A DNA stretch of 14,472 bases from the NCBI GenBank assembly GCA_017881765.1, contig JADGQN010000073.1, positions 1 to 14,472 on the forward strand, written 5' to 3'. Shown here piece after piece: positions 6,695 to 13,406 of the stretch (positions are counted from its first letter, which is position 1; every line of letters begins with the position of its first letter). The DNA is from Syntrophobacterales bacterium. Lineage in GTDB: Bacteria > Desulfobacterota > Syntrophorhabdia > Syntrophorhabdales > WCHB1-27. The notes under the pieces were generated by a model that did not search any database, had not been told where the DNA came from, and saw nothing but the letters and a program-made list of their open reading frames with translations. The position numbers and the translations under genes are program-made.

Positions 6695-6723
6695 AGTGCC
6701 TACTTGTCAAAGTTAGTAGCCAC
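6695..6723. other. Imperfect hairpin downstream of the FeS oxidoreductase gene
   Basis: GTGCCTACT and AGTAGCCAC pair with one mismatch around an 11-base loop, 15 bases after the stop codon. No U-run follows, so it is not a classical terminator, but it may contribute to termination or message stability at this convergent gene junction. Confidence 0.3.
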
Positions 6724-6737
6724 GCTGTCACCCTTCG

Positions 6738-6808
6738 CGTCATTCCGGCGAACGCCGGAATCCAGATTCTGCAAGGATTTCTGGACCCCGGTTTTCACCG
6801 GGGTGACG
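6738..6808. repeat. Dispersed palindromic repeat (CATTCCGG/CCGGAATCCAG family), copy 1
   Basis: Two hairpins lie side by side: ATTCCGGC-GAAC-GCCGGAAT (6742-6761) and ACCCCGGT-TTTC-ACCGGGGT (6785-6804). They are enclosed by CGTCA (6738-6742) and TGACG (6804-6808), so the whole unit can fold as a cloverleaf. Similar intergenic repeats are widespread in proteobacteria. It lies between two convergent genes, where such hairpins often act as two-way terminators or mRNA stabilisers. A GTACGCGTAC palindrome (6816-6825) follows. Confidence 0.75.
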
Positions 6809-6842
6809 ACATGAGGGTACGCGTACTTTTGCAAGCTGGTAC

Positions 6843-6864
6843 TAGCGAAGCATCCTGGAAGGAC
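6843..6864 (+). repeat. Short dispersed repeat TAGCGAAGCATCCTG, copy 2
   Basis: The 22 bases differ from 4560-4581 at one position (TGGAAGG for TGTAAGG). It lies just before the 3' end of the convergent hypothetical gene, 35 bases after the CATTCCGG repeat. Confidence 0.65.
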
Positions 6865-6874
6865 GGCTGCCTGA

Positions 6875-7516
6875 CTACTTGCGTAATATCGCGATCGGCG
6901 TCATCATCGCTTGATAGACGATCTTCTCTTTGACGGCAGAGATAGCTATCTTCTTCTCCTCACAGCTATGCAGATAGCCAAATAGCTCCGCCTTTTCCTC
7001 AAACATCCGGCCTTCGATGATGAATGGCCTGTAGATGGAAGACATATACTGGTTAAGCAACGTCAGGGTGCACTTTATATCGTTCTGGATAAATTCCAGC
7101 ACCAGGGTTGTGGTCCTCCCTTCGCAACGAAGCCCGCTCGGCAATACGTAGAGTGTATTTCTTAAGACACCCTCCATCCAGACCCTCTGCTTCTGCGCGG
7201 ATTTGAGCACCGGAGGGTCTGCCACGCGGAGATAGGCCATCTTGAGGCCAGGGAGCATGGCTCGCAGTAAATGGCTGTCGCTTACCTCAAAGGTCTGCGA
7301 AGACGCTGACCCCATACCCATTGAGGGTAAGAAACTCGACTTGTACTCGCCGCCGACATTCTGCACCTCCATTTTCGGACGCTCATTCAGCCCTGTGAGA
7401 CCGTGGTACGTTGCCGCCAGCTGCTCTGCGTCAAGATAGACGATGCTCTCGAAAAAATCACTGGTCTGCTCTGACACCGTTCTTAAAAGGTTTTTAAAAA
7501 GCCAGTCGATATTCAT
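6875..7516 (-). CDS. Hypothetical protein, 213 residues
   Basis: I do not recognise this protein with confidence. It has no signal peptide and no transmembrane segment. The N-terminus (NIDWLFKNLLRTVSEQTSDFF) looks helical. Then come SIVYLDAEQLAATYHGLTG, a serine-rich loop near residues 59-75, and a mixed alpha/beta body ending in a lysine-rich helix (EEKKIAISAVKEKIVYQ). The Y-L-D-x3-L...G start recalls bacterial DUF6414-like proteins of unknown function, but that is only an impression. The ATG has GCGGAG just upstream. It is alone on its strand: 183 bases of gene-free DNA separate it from the nitroreductase gene upstream, and it converges on the FeS oxidoreductase gene. Codon use looks like its neighbours, so it is probably a real native gene. 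Confidence 0.75.
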   Translation of the reverse strand: MNIDWLFKNLLRTVSEQTSDFFESIVYLDAEQLAATYHGLTGLNERPKMEVQNVGGEYKSSFLPSMGMGSASSQTFEVSDSHLLRAMLPGLKMAYLRVADPPVLKSAQKQRVWMEGVLRNTLYVLPSGLRCEGRTTTLVLEFIQNDIKCTLTLLNQYMSSIYRPFIIEGRMFEEKAELFGYLHSCEEKKIAISAVKEKIVYQAMMTPIAILRK

Positions 7517-7699
7517 AGTCTCCGCTCTTTACAAACATATTGTAGTAAAGGAATCCGTTGTAAACGTTATTTGACCGCAGGATGCTGCTCTAATCAATCA
7601 GCCAAATGGTCATATTTTTTGTACAGAAGGGCTTAGGAGCTTAGTTCATACCTTCCTAGAACCACCTGCCTACATCTTTCTTTCCGAGTGCCGTTCGGT

Positions 7700-8392
7700 T
7701 CACTTCCTCCCGAAGGGCATGATGTATATGGGCTGTTCCTTCTCCGGAAGAATGAGGGCGCGTTTCACGTCTTCGGGCTTGAATCCTGCGATAGAGACGG
7801 TACCCAGCTTCAGGGCGGCTGCCTCCAGGTAAACGTTTTCCGCGGCATGGCCCGCCTCCAGGTAGATCCAGGAAGGATTTGCCGTGGAGCGCTCCTGAGC
7901 ACCGGCGATAATCAGCAGAGCAGGGGCGCTTTTGATGGCCAGCTGAGCAGCAGCCTTGAAGAGATCACCCTTTTTGTCGCCTTCCGCCACTTTGATCAGT
8001 TCGTGCCCTTTGGGCTGATACCGGTAGAAGCCGGCGGGCAAGCCGGTTACGTTTTCTGCGATGAGATAGACCTCGATCAGGAACATGCCTCTCGGCGAAG
8101 GCGCTGTGCGAAAGCCCTTGGCGGGATCAGTCACGCCCTGGGCTGCCCAGAGGATCTGCGATACTTCAGCCAGAGAAAGGGCTTCAGGCTTGTAAGCCCT
8201 GACCGAGCGCCTTTCCGACAGCGCCTTCTCGACGGACAGAGTCCCATCTAGAATGGGCGGAGGTAGTTTGATGCTTACCCCGGTCGCAACTTTCTCCTGG
8301 GCGTTGGCGTCAGTGCCACCTATATACCAGCAACAGAGCAGCAGCATCGTCGTCACGAACGGAACAACTATTTTCAACCAGCCTCTTTTCAC
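7700..8392 (-). CDS. Exported nitroreductase-family protein (SagB/ThcOx type)
   Basis: A 230-residue protein. Residues 1-31 look like a Sec signal peptide: MKRGWLK, a hydrophobic core VVPFVTTMLLLCCWYIGG, and ANA before Gln32. LLLCC could instead serve as a lipoprotein anchor. The rest has the nitroreductase fold of the SagB/ThcOx branch: RRSVRAY (61-67, FMN phosphate contact), ILWAAQGV (80-87), RTAPSPRG (95-102), GFYRYQPKGHEL (121-132), a central APALLIIAG strand, and YLEAGHAAENVYLEAAALKLG, the helix found in all members. Such enzymes use FMN to oxidise or reduce small molecules or peptide azolines; the substrate here is unknown. No azole cyclase or precursor gene is nearby. The start is GTG with AAGGGGG upstream. 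Two 21-bp direct repeats overlie its predicted promoter, suggesting regulated expression. Confidence 0.88.
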   Translation of the reverse strand: MKRGWLKIVVPFVTTMLLLCCWYIGGTDANAQEKVATGVSIKLPPPILDGTLSVEKALSERRSVRAYKPEALSLAEVSQILWAAQGVTDPAKGFRTAPSPRGMFLIEVYLIAENVTGLPAGFYRYQPKGHELIKVAEGDKKGDLFKAAAQLAIKSAPALLIIAGAQERSTANPSWIYLEAGHAAENVYLEAAALKLGTVSIAGFKPEDVKRALILPEKEQPIYIMPFGRK

Positions 8393-8432
8393 GGGGACCC
8401 CCTTGATTTTTCTTCATTGACTCTTTATCTTT

Positions 8433-8476
8433 CTTTATGCACTGTGCCTCATCGACTTTATGCACGGTGTCTCATC
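8433..8476. promoter_or_regulatory. Two 21-bp direct repeats, candidate operator
   Basis: 8433-8453 and 8456-8476 share 19 of 21 bases (core TTTATGCAC-N-GTG-N-CTCATC), with a centre-to-centre distance of 23 bp, about two helical turns. Each unit contains a small CAC-N-GTG dyad, extended to GCACAGTGC in the first. The second unit fills the spacer of the predicted nitroreductase promoter and the first covers the predicted start site. That placement fits a repressor site. The regulator is not encoded in the window. Confidence 0.55.
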
Positions 8477-8484
8477 TATGTCAA
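8455..8484 (-). promoter_or_regulatory. Candidate sigma70-type promoter for the nitroreductase gene
   Basis: On the minus strand a perfect TTGACA (8484-8479) is followed after 18 bases by TAAAGT (8460-8455, four matches to the -10 consensus). The expected start is near 8448, leaving a leader of about 55 bases that includes the AAGGGGG ribosome-binding site. It coincides with the direct repeats at 8433-8476. Confidence 0.45.
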
Positions 8485-8516
8485 CAGCAAAGTGGACTTT
8501 GACACGCGAATATATG

Positions 8517-8545
8517 TTGATCGGAAGTCTTGATAATGCTATAAG
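8517..8545 (+). promoter_or_regulatory. Candidate sigma70-type promoter for the toroid-hsp20-lon run
   Basis: TTGATC (8517-8522), a 17-base spacer and TATAAG (8540-8545), with four and five consensus matches. The expected start near 8552 lies downstream of the GTG at 8549, which supports the shorter start at 8603 for the first gene. I see no heat-shock (sigma32-type) promoter here or before hsp20. Confidence 0.45.
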
Positions 8546-8602
8546 AGGGTGAATGTGGCCCGCGCTCGGTGCATTCAAAAAACCATTAATGAGAGGTGCA
8601 CG

Positions 8603-9526
8603 GTGAAGAAAGTCTTCTATGCACTAATGCTTTCCCTCCTTTTACTCCCCTCACTCGTTCTCGGTGCTGACACACTTCCCAAAGCCTTGGACTACATCGT
8701 CTCTATGCAGGAACCCAACGGCGCGTGGTCACGGCTCAAAGACGAATTTCCCGCGGAGACGGAGCCAACGAGTTGGGCGGTCAAAGTGCTTGCCATGAAT
8801 GGCCTGGAAAAAGAAAGGGTTGAAAAGGGAACTGCCTTCATCTTGAAGGATCAGAAGCCCGGGGGGGACTGGAACAACAACACAGCCCACACCGCCTTCG
8901 CGCTACTGGCGTTGAGCCAGGTGAAAAAGGGGCAAGCCCCGTGCATGAACGCCGTAGACTACTTGCGCAAGGTGCAGGACGCAGCAGGCGGCTTCAAGCG
9001 CATCGGCACCGAAGGCCCGCCGCTTACCATATACACATCCGTCGTCCTTTGCGCCCTTGCTGAGTTACGCTACCCTAAGGAGGATGCCACGGTGAAGAAA
9101 GCCCTGGAATGGCTGACGGGCTGCCAGAATCCGGATGGCGGCTACGGCATGCCCAAGGGCTCTCCGTCCATGGCTGCAAGTACTGGCTGGGCCATACGGG
9201 CCCTGCTTGCGTACGAAGCTGATCCGGCATCTGCGTCCATAAAGAACGCGGTAGCGTGGCTGCTCACGGTTCAAAAACCTTCGGGTGGCTTTTCAATGGT
9301 GTCATCCGCACCGGAAGACCCTGAGGTGACAGCATACGCGATCATGGCCCTCGCCAAATTTCCGGACAAAAAAGACGCCGTGGCGAAAGCCGCGGATTAC
9401 CTGGGCAAAGTACAATTGCCCGACGGCGGGTATATCAGCGACTCGCCGCAGCAGTTCGATAAAAAAGCCAAGAAGAATACCCAGACCACCTGCTTCGTGG
9501 CCTGGGCCCTGTCAGAGGCTAAATAG
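8603..9526 (+). CDS. Exported alpha-toroid (squalene cyclase/prenyltransferase-like) repeat protein
   Basis: A 307-residue protein with a clear signal peptide: MKKVFYALMLSLLLLPSLVLGA, cleavage near 21-22. The mature part is six QW-like motifs spaced about 41-50 residues apart: QEPNGAW (36), QKPGGDW (84), QDAAGGF (125), QNPDGGY (175), QKPSGGF (224) and QLPDGGY (271), each followed by two helices. This is the alpha/alpha-toroid of squalene-hopene cyclases and prenyltransferases. It has no DxDD catalytic motif, and at about 300 residues it is half the length of a cyclase, so a binding or scaffolding role in the periplasm is more likely than cyclisation. The GTG at 8603 is preferred to the one at 8549: it is preceded by GAGAGGT at five bases and gives a proper signal peptide. 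Ten bases separate it from hsp20. Confidence 0.88.
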   Translation: MKKVFYALMLSLLLLPSLVLGADTLPKALDYIVSMQEPNGAWSRLKDEFPAETEPTSWAVKVLAMNGLEKERVEKGTAFILKDQKPGGDWNNNTAHTAFALLALSQVKKGQAPCMNAVDYLRKVQDAAGGFKRIGTEGPPLTIYTSVVLCALAELRYPKEDATVKKALEWLTGCQNPDGGYGMPKGSPSMAASTGWAIRALLAYEADPASASIKNAVAWLLTVQKPSGGFSMVSSAPEDPEVTAYAIMALAKFPDKKDAVAKAADYLGKVQLPDGGYISDSPQQFDKKAKKNTQTTCFVAWALSEAK

Positions 9527-9536
9527 AGCGTTAGGG

Positions 9537-9980
9537 ATGGCAAAAGGAAAACCGTTCGACCCTTTTGAGGACCTGAAAAAACTGGCCGGCCGCATGGAAC
9601 AGGACTTCTTTGAACTTGTTACGGGCAGCTTACATGTCCCGGCCGTCATGAGCGGCAAATGGAAGCCCCCTCTGGATATATATGAACTCCAGGATGAGAT
9701 CATCATCAAACTGGAACTCGCCGGCGTAAAGAGGAAGGAGATCAACATCATCCAGGAGGGGAACCGGATCCGTATCTCCGGCAGGCGAAAGATGGAAGAC
9801 CGGGAACAGATACACACGTATCACCAAATGGAGATCAACTACGGAGAATTCGAGAGAATAATCATCGTATCTGAAACGGTCAGGATCGAAGAAGTAAAGG
9901 CATCTTACAAGGATGGCTTTCTGACGATACGCGCGCGGAAGAAACCGGTAGAGGCCGTCCGCGGCCTGGCTGAAAGGTGA
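9537..9980 (+). CDS. Small heat-shock protein, Hsp20/alpha-crystallin family
   Basis: A 147-residue chaperone expected to hold unfolding cytoplasmic proteins without ATP. The N-terminal arm (1-42) precedes an alpha-crystallin domain (about 43-134): PPLDIYELQDEIIIKLELAGV, the strand EGNRIRISGRRK, the loop YHQMEINYGEFERII (95-109) and the signature GFLTIRARK (127-135). The C-terminal tail is short and lacks the I-x-I/V motif that many family members use to build large oligomers. The ATG lies 10 bases after the upstream stop, with only a poorly spaced GGG before it, so translation may depend on coupling. The end overlaps lon by four bases (GTGA). Pairing a holdase with the Lon protease makes sense for protein quality control. 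Confidence 0.93.
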   Translation: MAKGKPFDPFEDLKKLAGRMEQDFFELVTGSLHVPAVMSGKWKPPLDIYELQDEIIIKLELAGVKRKEINIIQEGNRIRISGRRKMEDREQIHTYHQMEINYGEFERIIIVSETVRIEEVKASYKDGFLTIRARKKPVEAVRGLAER

Positions 9981-12343
9981 GTGAGATGCAGAAGGAGCCT
10001 AAAGAGAAAGACCCTGAAATCCCAGCGGAACTCCCCGTCCTGACCACGACGGAAACCATCGTTTATCCCTATACGGTTGTTCCCCTGGCGGTGTCTGAGA
10101 AGTCCTTTTCCCTCGCGGTTGACGAAGCTATGTCGAAAGACCGCATGATCGGTATATTCGGCGCCGTCCTCAAAGACGAAACGTCACCCGAAGAAACGAT
10201 CTTCCCCGTCGGAGCTGCGGCTGTTATTCACAAGCTCCTCAAACTCCCCGATGGCAGCATCCGCATCATTGTTCAGGGACTGGCAAAGATCAAGCAGATT
10301 GCTCTCGCCCAGAAGGAACCGTTTCCCCGGGCTACCGTTGAAGTGCTTCAGGAGAATGAAGACCTCACCAAGAACGTGGAAGCGCTCATGCGAACGGTAA
10401 GCAACCAGTACCAGAAGATTCTTAACCTCACTCAAGCCCCTGACGAGTTGAAAATAGCAGCCTCAAACATCGACGAACCGATCAAATTCGCCTATTTTGT
10501 CGCTACCATGCTGAAGTTGAATCTTGCAGAAAAGCAGGAAATACTTGAGCTTGACAGCGTTGAAGACAAGCTGCGAAGGCTCTCATTCTTTCTAGGCAGG
10601 GAGCTGGAGCTTCTTGAACTCTCCGGTAAGATTCAATCGGAGGTCCAGAAAGAAATAGGGAAGCTGCAAAAGGAACACTACTTAAGGGAACAGCTTAATG
10701 CCATCAGGAAGGAACTGGGTGAGGAGAGCGAAGCGGTTGTCGAGCTGGGTAAGATCAGGGCGAAAATGGAGGGGAGGAAGTACCCCGAGTATGTTTTAGA
10801 GGAAATCGAGAAGGAGATCTCCCGCTTCAGCATGCTCAACACATCCTCGGCGGAATATAGTGTCATCAGGACCTACCTTGACTGGCTCATAGAGATCCCC
10901 TGGGAGATACACCAGGAATCGGAACTGGACATCAAAAAGGCACGGCAGATACTGGATGAAGACCATTACGATCTCAAAGACGTGAAAGAACGCATCATCG
11001 AATACCTCGCTATACTCAAGATAAAGCCTGACATCAAGGCGCCCCTTCTCTGCTTTGCGGGACCGCCCGGGGTTGGGAAGACGTCACTGGGAAAATCGAT
11101 AGCGCGGGCCATGGGAAAGAAGTTTTTCCGCATATCGCTCGGCGGCATCAGGGATGAGGCGGAAATCCGCGGTCACAGAAGGACCTACGTCGGGGCAATG
11201 CCGGGCAGGATCATTCAAGGCATCCGGCGGGCCGGCAGCAATAATCCCGTATTCATGCTCGACGAGATTGATAAGGTGGGCACCGATTTCAGGGGTGATC
11301 CGTCCAGTGCCCTTCTGGAAGTGCTCGACCCGGAGCAGAACTCATCCTTCAGCGATCATTACCTGGAGCTGCCTTTTGACCTCTCAAAGGTGACGTTCAT
11401 CACCACCGCAAATGTCATCGACACCATCCAGCCGGCCCTGCGGGACAGGATGGAGATTATCAGGCTATCGGGTTACACGAGCGGGGAAAAACTGCGCATA
11501 GCGAAGGAATATCTGATCCCGAGGCAGCTTGCGGAACACGGGGTCGATGCAAGCACACTCGAATTCGAGGAGAGTGCCCTGCTCTATCTCGTAGACCATT
11601 ACACGCGGGAAGCAGGCGTACGCTCGCTGGAAAGGCAGATCGCCAAGATCATCCGCAAAGTTGCCGTTGCGCGTCTGCAGACAAAAAAGGCCGGGAAGAA
11701 GATCACGCGCGCAAACATCCGTGACTACCTCGGCCCCGAGGCTGTCTTCCCGGAGGCTGCGCTCCGCGCGTCACGTCCCGGTGTTGCTACAGGGTTGGCA
11801 TGGACCGAGGCCGGAGGGGACATACTTTTCATCGAGGCCGCGGTAATGCCCGGAAAGCAAGGGCTCATGCTCACCGGTAATCTGGGCGAGGTGATGCAGG
11901 AATCGGCACGGGCGGCCCTCAGTTACATCAGAAGCAATGCAAGAAAGCTCGACATCAAAGACGAGTTTTTTGATCGGCACGATTTTCACCTGCACGTACC
12001 TCAGGGAGCCATTCCCAAAGACGGGCCGTCGGCGGGCGTCACCATGGCAACCGCGCTCGCCTCGATCATCTTGAACAAGCGGATACGCAACGACGTAGCA
12101 ATGACCGGGGAGATAACGCTCACCGGCGTCGTGCTTCCCGTAGGCGGGATAAAAGAGAAAACGCTTGCAGCGAAGCGCGCGGGGATTACAACGCTGATCG
12201 TTCCCGAGAAAAACAGGAACGACGTAGCTGAGATAGACAAGAACCTCAAAGCCGGGTTAAAATTCATTTACACTCGGGATATATCCCAGGTTTTCAAACA
12301 CGCATTTACACATGGAACTAGTCCAAAACATCGCAAGAAATAA
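9977..12343 (+). CDS. lon: ATP-dependent Lon protease (LonA type)
   Basis: A 788-residue cytoplasmic AAA+ protease that unfolds and degrades damaged and some regulatory proteins. The order is the N-terminal substrate-binding domain (about 15-215, LPVLTTTETIVYPYTVVPLAV), a coiled helical region (QKEHYLREQLNAIRKELGEE), the ATPase with Walker A GPPGVGKT (362-369) and Walker B FMLDEIDKVG (Asp429-Glu430), and the protease domain with Ser685 in PKDGPSAG and Lys728 in GGIKEKTLAAKRAG. Ser and Lys are 43 residues apart, as in E. coli Lon. All catalytic residues are present. The GTG at 9977 overlaps the hsp20 stop (GTGA); an ATG at 9986 with AGGTGAG upstream is an equally good start. Its 3' end overlaps the next gene by 32 bases. 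Confidence 0.97.
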   Translation: MSEMQKEPKEKDPEIPAELPVLTTTETIVYPYTVVPLAVSEKSFSLAVDEAMSKDRMIGIFGAVLKDETSPEETIFPVGAAAVIHKLLKLPDGSIRIIVQGLAKIKQIALAQKEPFPRATVEVLQENEDLTKNVEALMRTVSNQYQKILNLTQAPDELKIAASNIDEPIKFAYFVATMLKLNLAEKQEILELDSVEDKLRRLSFFLGRELELLELSGKIQSEVQKEIGKLQKEHYLREQLNAIRKELGEESEAVVELGKIRAKMEGRKYPEYVLEEIEKEISRFSMLNTSSAEYSVIRTYLDWLIEIPWEIHQESELDIKKARQILDEDHYDLKDVKERIIEYLAILKIKPDIKAPLLCFAGPPGVGKTSLGKSIARAMGKKFFRISLGGIRDEAEIRGHRRTYVGAMPGRIIQGIRRAGSNNPVFMLDEIDKVGTDFRGDPSSALLEVLDPEQNSSFSDHYLELPFDLSKVTFITTANVIDTIQPALRDRMEIIRLSGYTSGEKLRIAKEYLIPRQLAEHGVDASTLEFEESALLYLVDHYTREAGVRSLERQIAKIIRKVAVARLQTKKAGKKITRANIRDYLGPEAVFPEAALRASRPGVATGLAWTEAGGDILFIEAAVMPGKQGLMLTGNLGEVMQESARAALSYIRSNARKLDIKDEFFDRHDFHLHVPQGAIPKDGPSAGVTMATALASIILNKRIRNDVAMTGEITLTGVVLPVGGIKEKTLAAKRAGITTLIVPEKNRNDVAEIDKNLKAGLKFIYTRDISQVFKHAFTHGTSPKHRKK

Positions 12344-13148
12344 GCTGGCTCTAACCGGACTTATCCTCCTCATTCCGATGTTCCTCTGCGCCTTCCTGGC
12401 CCCGATGATCGCACCCCACAACCCTGTTGAGCCCGACCTCAAGAACGTGCTTGCCGGACCGTCCTTCTCGCACCCTTTCGGCACTGACATACTGGGCAGG
12501 GACGTATTGGCAAGGGTGATTTACGGGAGCCGTGTATCCCTTCTTGTGGGGTTTGTCTCGGTCGGCATAGCTACCCTCATCGGTCTGGTTCTGGGCGCCC
12601 TCTCCGGCTATTACGGCGGAGTCGTGGACGAGGTCATCATGAGGTTCGTCGATCTCATGATGTGCTTTCCCACTTTCTTTCTGATACTCGCGGTGATTGC
12701 CTTCCTGGAGCCGAGCATCTGGAACATCATGGTGGTGATCGGCCTCACCAGCTGGATGGGCATCTCGCGCCTTGTCAGGGCCGAATTCCTGAGCATCAAG
12801 AGCAAGGAGTTCGTGATGGCGGCAAAGGCCCAGGGACTCTCCAACCGCAAGATCATTTTTAGCCACATACTGCCAAATGCGCTCGCCCCTGTGTATGTAG
12901 TGGCGACCCTGGGAGTTGGCGGGGCGATACTGACCGAATCAGCGCTCAGTTTCCTTGGCATCGGGGTGCAGCCCCCCACAGCCAGCTGGGGAAATATCCT
13001 GGCTCAAGCAAAGGATAATATTGAGATCGCTTGGTGGCTCAGCCTCTATCCGGGCATAGCCATTTTCCTTACGGTGATGGGTTACAACCTGCTCGGAGAG
13101 GGATTAAGCGACCTACTCGATCCGCGAAGAAGGTACGCAAACAAATAA
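12312..13148 (+). CDS. Oligopeptide/dipeptide/nickel ABC transporter permease, DppC/OppC type
   Basis: A 278-residue inner-membrane permease, one half of the channel of a peptide- or nickel-type importer. The N-terminal OppC segment NKLALTGLILLIPMFLCAFLAPMIAPHNP (first helix) is followed by HPFGTDILGRDVLARVIYGSR (54-74), transmembrane helices near 76-98, 115-133, 138-156, 193-215 and 243-263, and the EAA loop EFVMAAKAQGLSNRKIIFSHILPN (166-189) that docks the ATPase. It ends in SDLLDPRRRYANK, a standard family ending. The window has no DppB partner, ATPase or binding protein, and downstream there is only a repeat and a gene on the other strand, so any partners lie elsewhere. The ATG is 32 bases inside the end of lon with no visible ribosome-binding site, which suggests coupled translation. 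Confidence 0.92.
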   Translation: MELVQNIARNKLALTGLILLIPMFLCAFLAPMIAPHNPVEPDLKNVLAGPSFSHPFGTDILGRDVLARVIYGSRVSLLVGFVSVGIATLIGLVLGALSGYYGGVVDEVIMRFVDLMMCFPTFFLILAVIAFLEPSIWNIMVVIGLTSWMGISRLVRAEFLSIKSKEFVMAAKAQGLSNRKIIFSHILPNALAPVYVVATLGVGGAILTESALSFLGIGVQPPTASWGNILAQAKDNIEIAWWLSLYPGIAIFLTVMGYNLLGEGLSDLLDPRRRYANK

Positions 13149-13149
13149 G

Positions 13150-13310
13150 ACCAATTCGCCTTCAAGCGTATACCTTCCGGGTACCCGCTTGCGGGTGTTG
13201 CGCCCTGCCTCACTCCGACGTACTTGAAGTACGCCTCCGTTCGTCACGGCTTGAGCGCCCGGGGTGCCCGGCCGCAGGCTGGGTCGTCCATCTTGAATCT
13301 GAATTGGTCT
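13150..13310 (-). repeat. GTAC-rich inverted-repeat element, copy 2 (inverted)
   Basis: The same element as 4444-4637, in the opposite orientation and shorter. The ends ACCAATTC (13150-13157) and GAATTGGT (13301-13308) are perfectly complementary and extend to AGACCAATTC/GAATTGGTCT. A second matched pair, TTCAAG (13161-13166) and CTTGAA (13293-13298), lies inside. The centre holds CGTACTT-G-AAGTACG (13219-13233) and ACCCGC-TT-GCGGGT (13184-13197). The element abuts the dppC stop codon, and TAA occurs on both sides (13146-13148 and 13310-13312), which may be a short target duplication or chance. Lying between convergent genes, it could act as a two-way terminator. Confidence 0.72.
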
Positions 13311-13329
13311 AATCAGTTTACGTGCCATC

Positions 13330-13349
13330 ATTCCGGACAAAGCCGGAAT
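13330..13349. repeat. CATTCCGG/CCGGAATCCAG palindrome, copy 2 (partial)
   Basis: ATTCCGG and CCGGAAT pair around six bases, followed by CCAGGTTCTAG. Only the first hairpin of the family is present. It sits 20 bases beyond the GTAC-rich element in the 258-base gap between convergent genes. The rest of that gap is a weak seven-base-period stretch at 13381-13401. Confidence 0.6.
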
Positions 13350-13406
13350 CCAGGTTCTAGAGAATTTTTGATCCTCGTGCCCCTTGACTTGTGACCCTTG
13401 CCCCCA

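Noticed and set aside
8433..8476. Possible start of a CRISPR array
   Set aside because: There are only two repeat units and they are separated by two bases, so no spacers exist; the position over a promoter fits an operator instead.
8549..8602. Upstream in-frame GTG start for the toroid protein
   Set aside because: It would place 18 charged residues before a normal signal peptide, and the candidate promoter predicts a transcript starting after it. The GTG at 8603 has a better ribosome-binding site.
9440..9536. Heat-shock (sigma32-type) promoter immediately before hsp20
   Set aside because: No CTTGAA...CCCCAT-like pair was found near the 10-base gap; expression from the upstream promoter is more likely.
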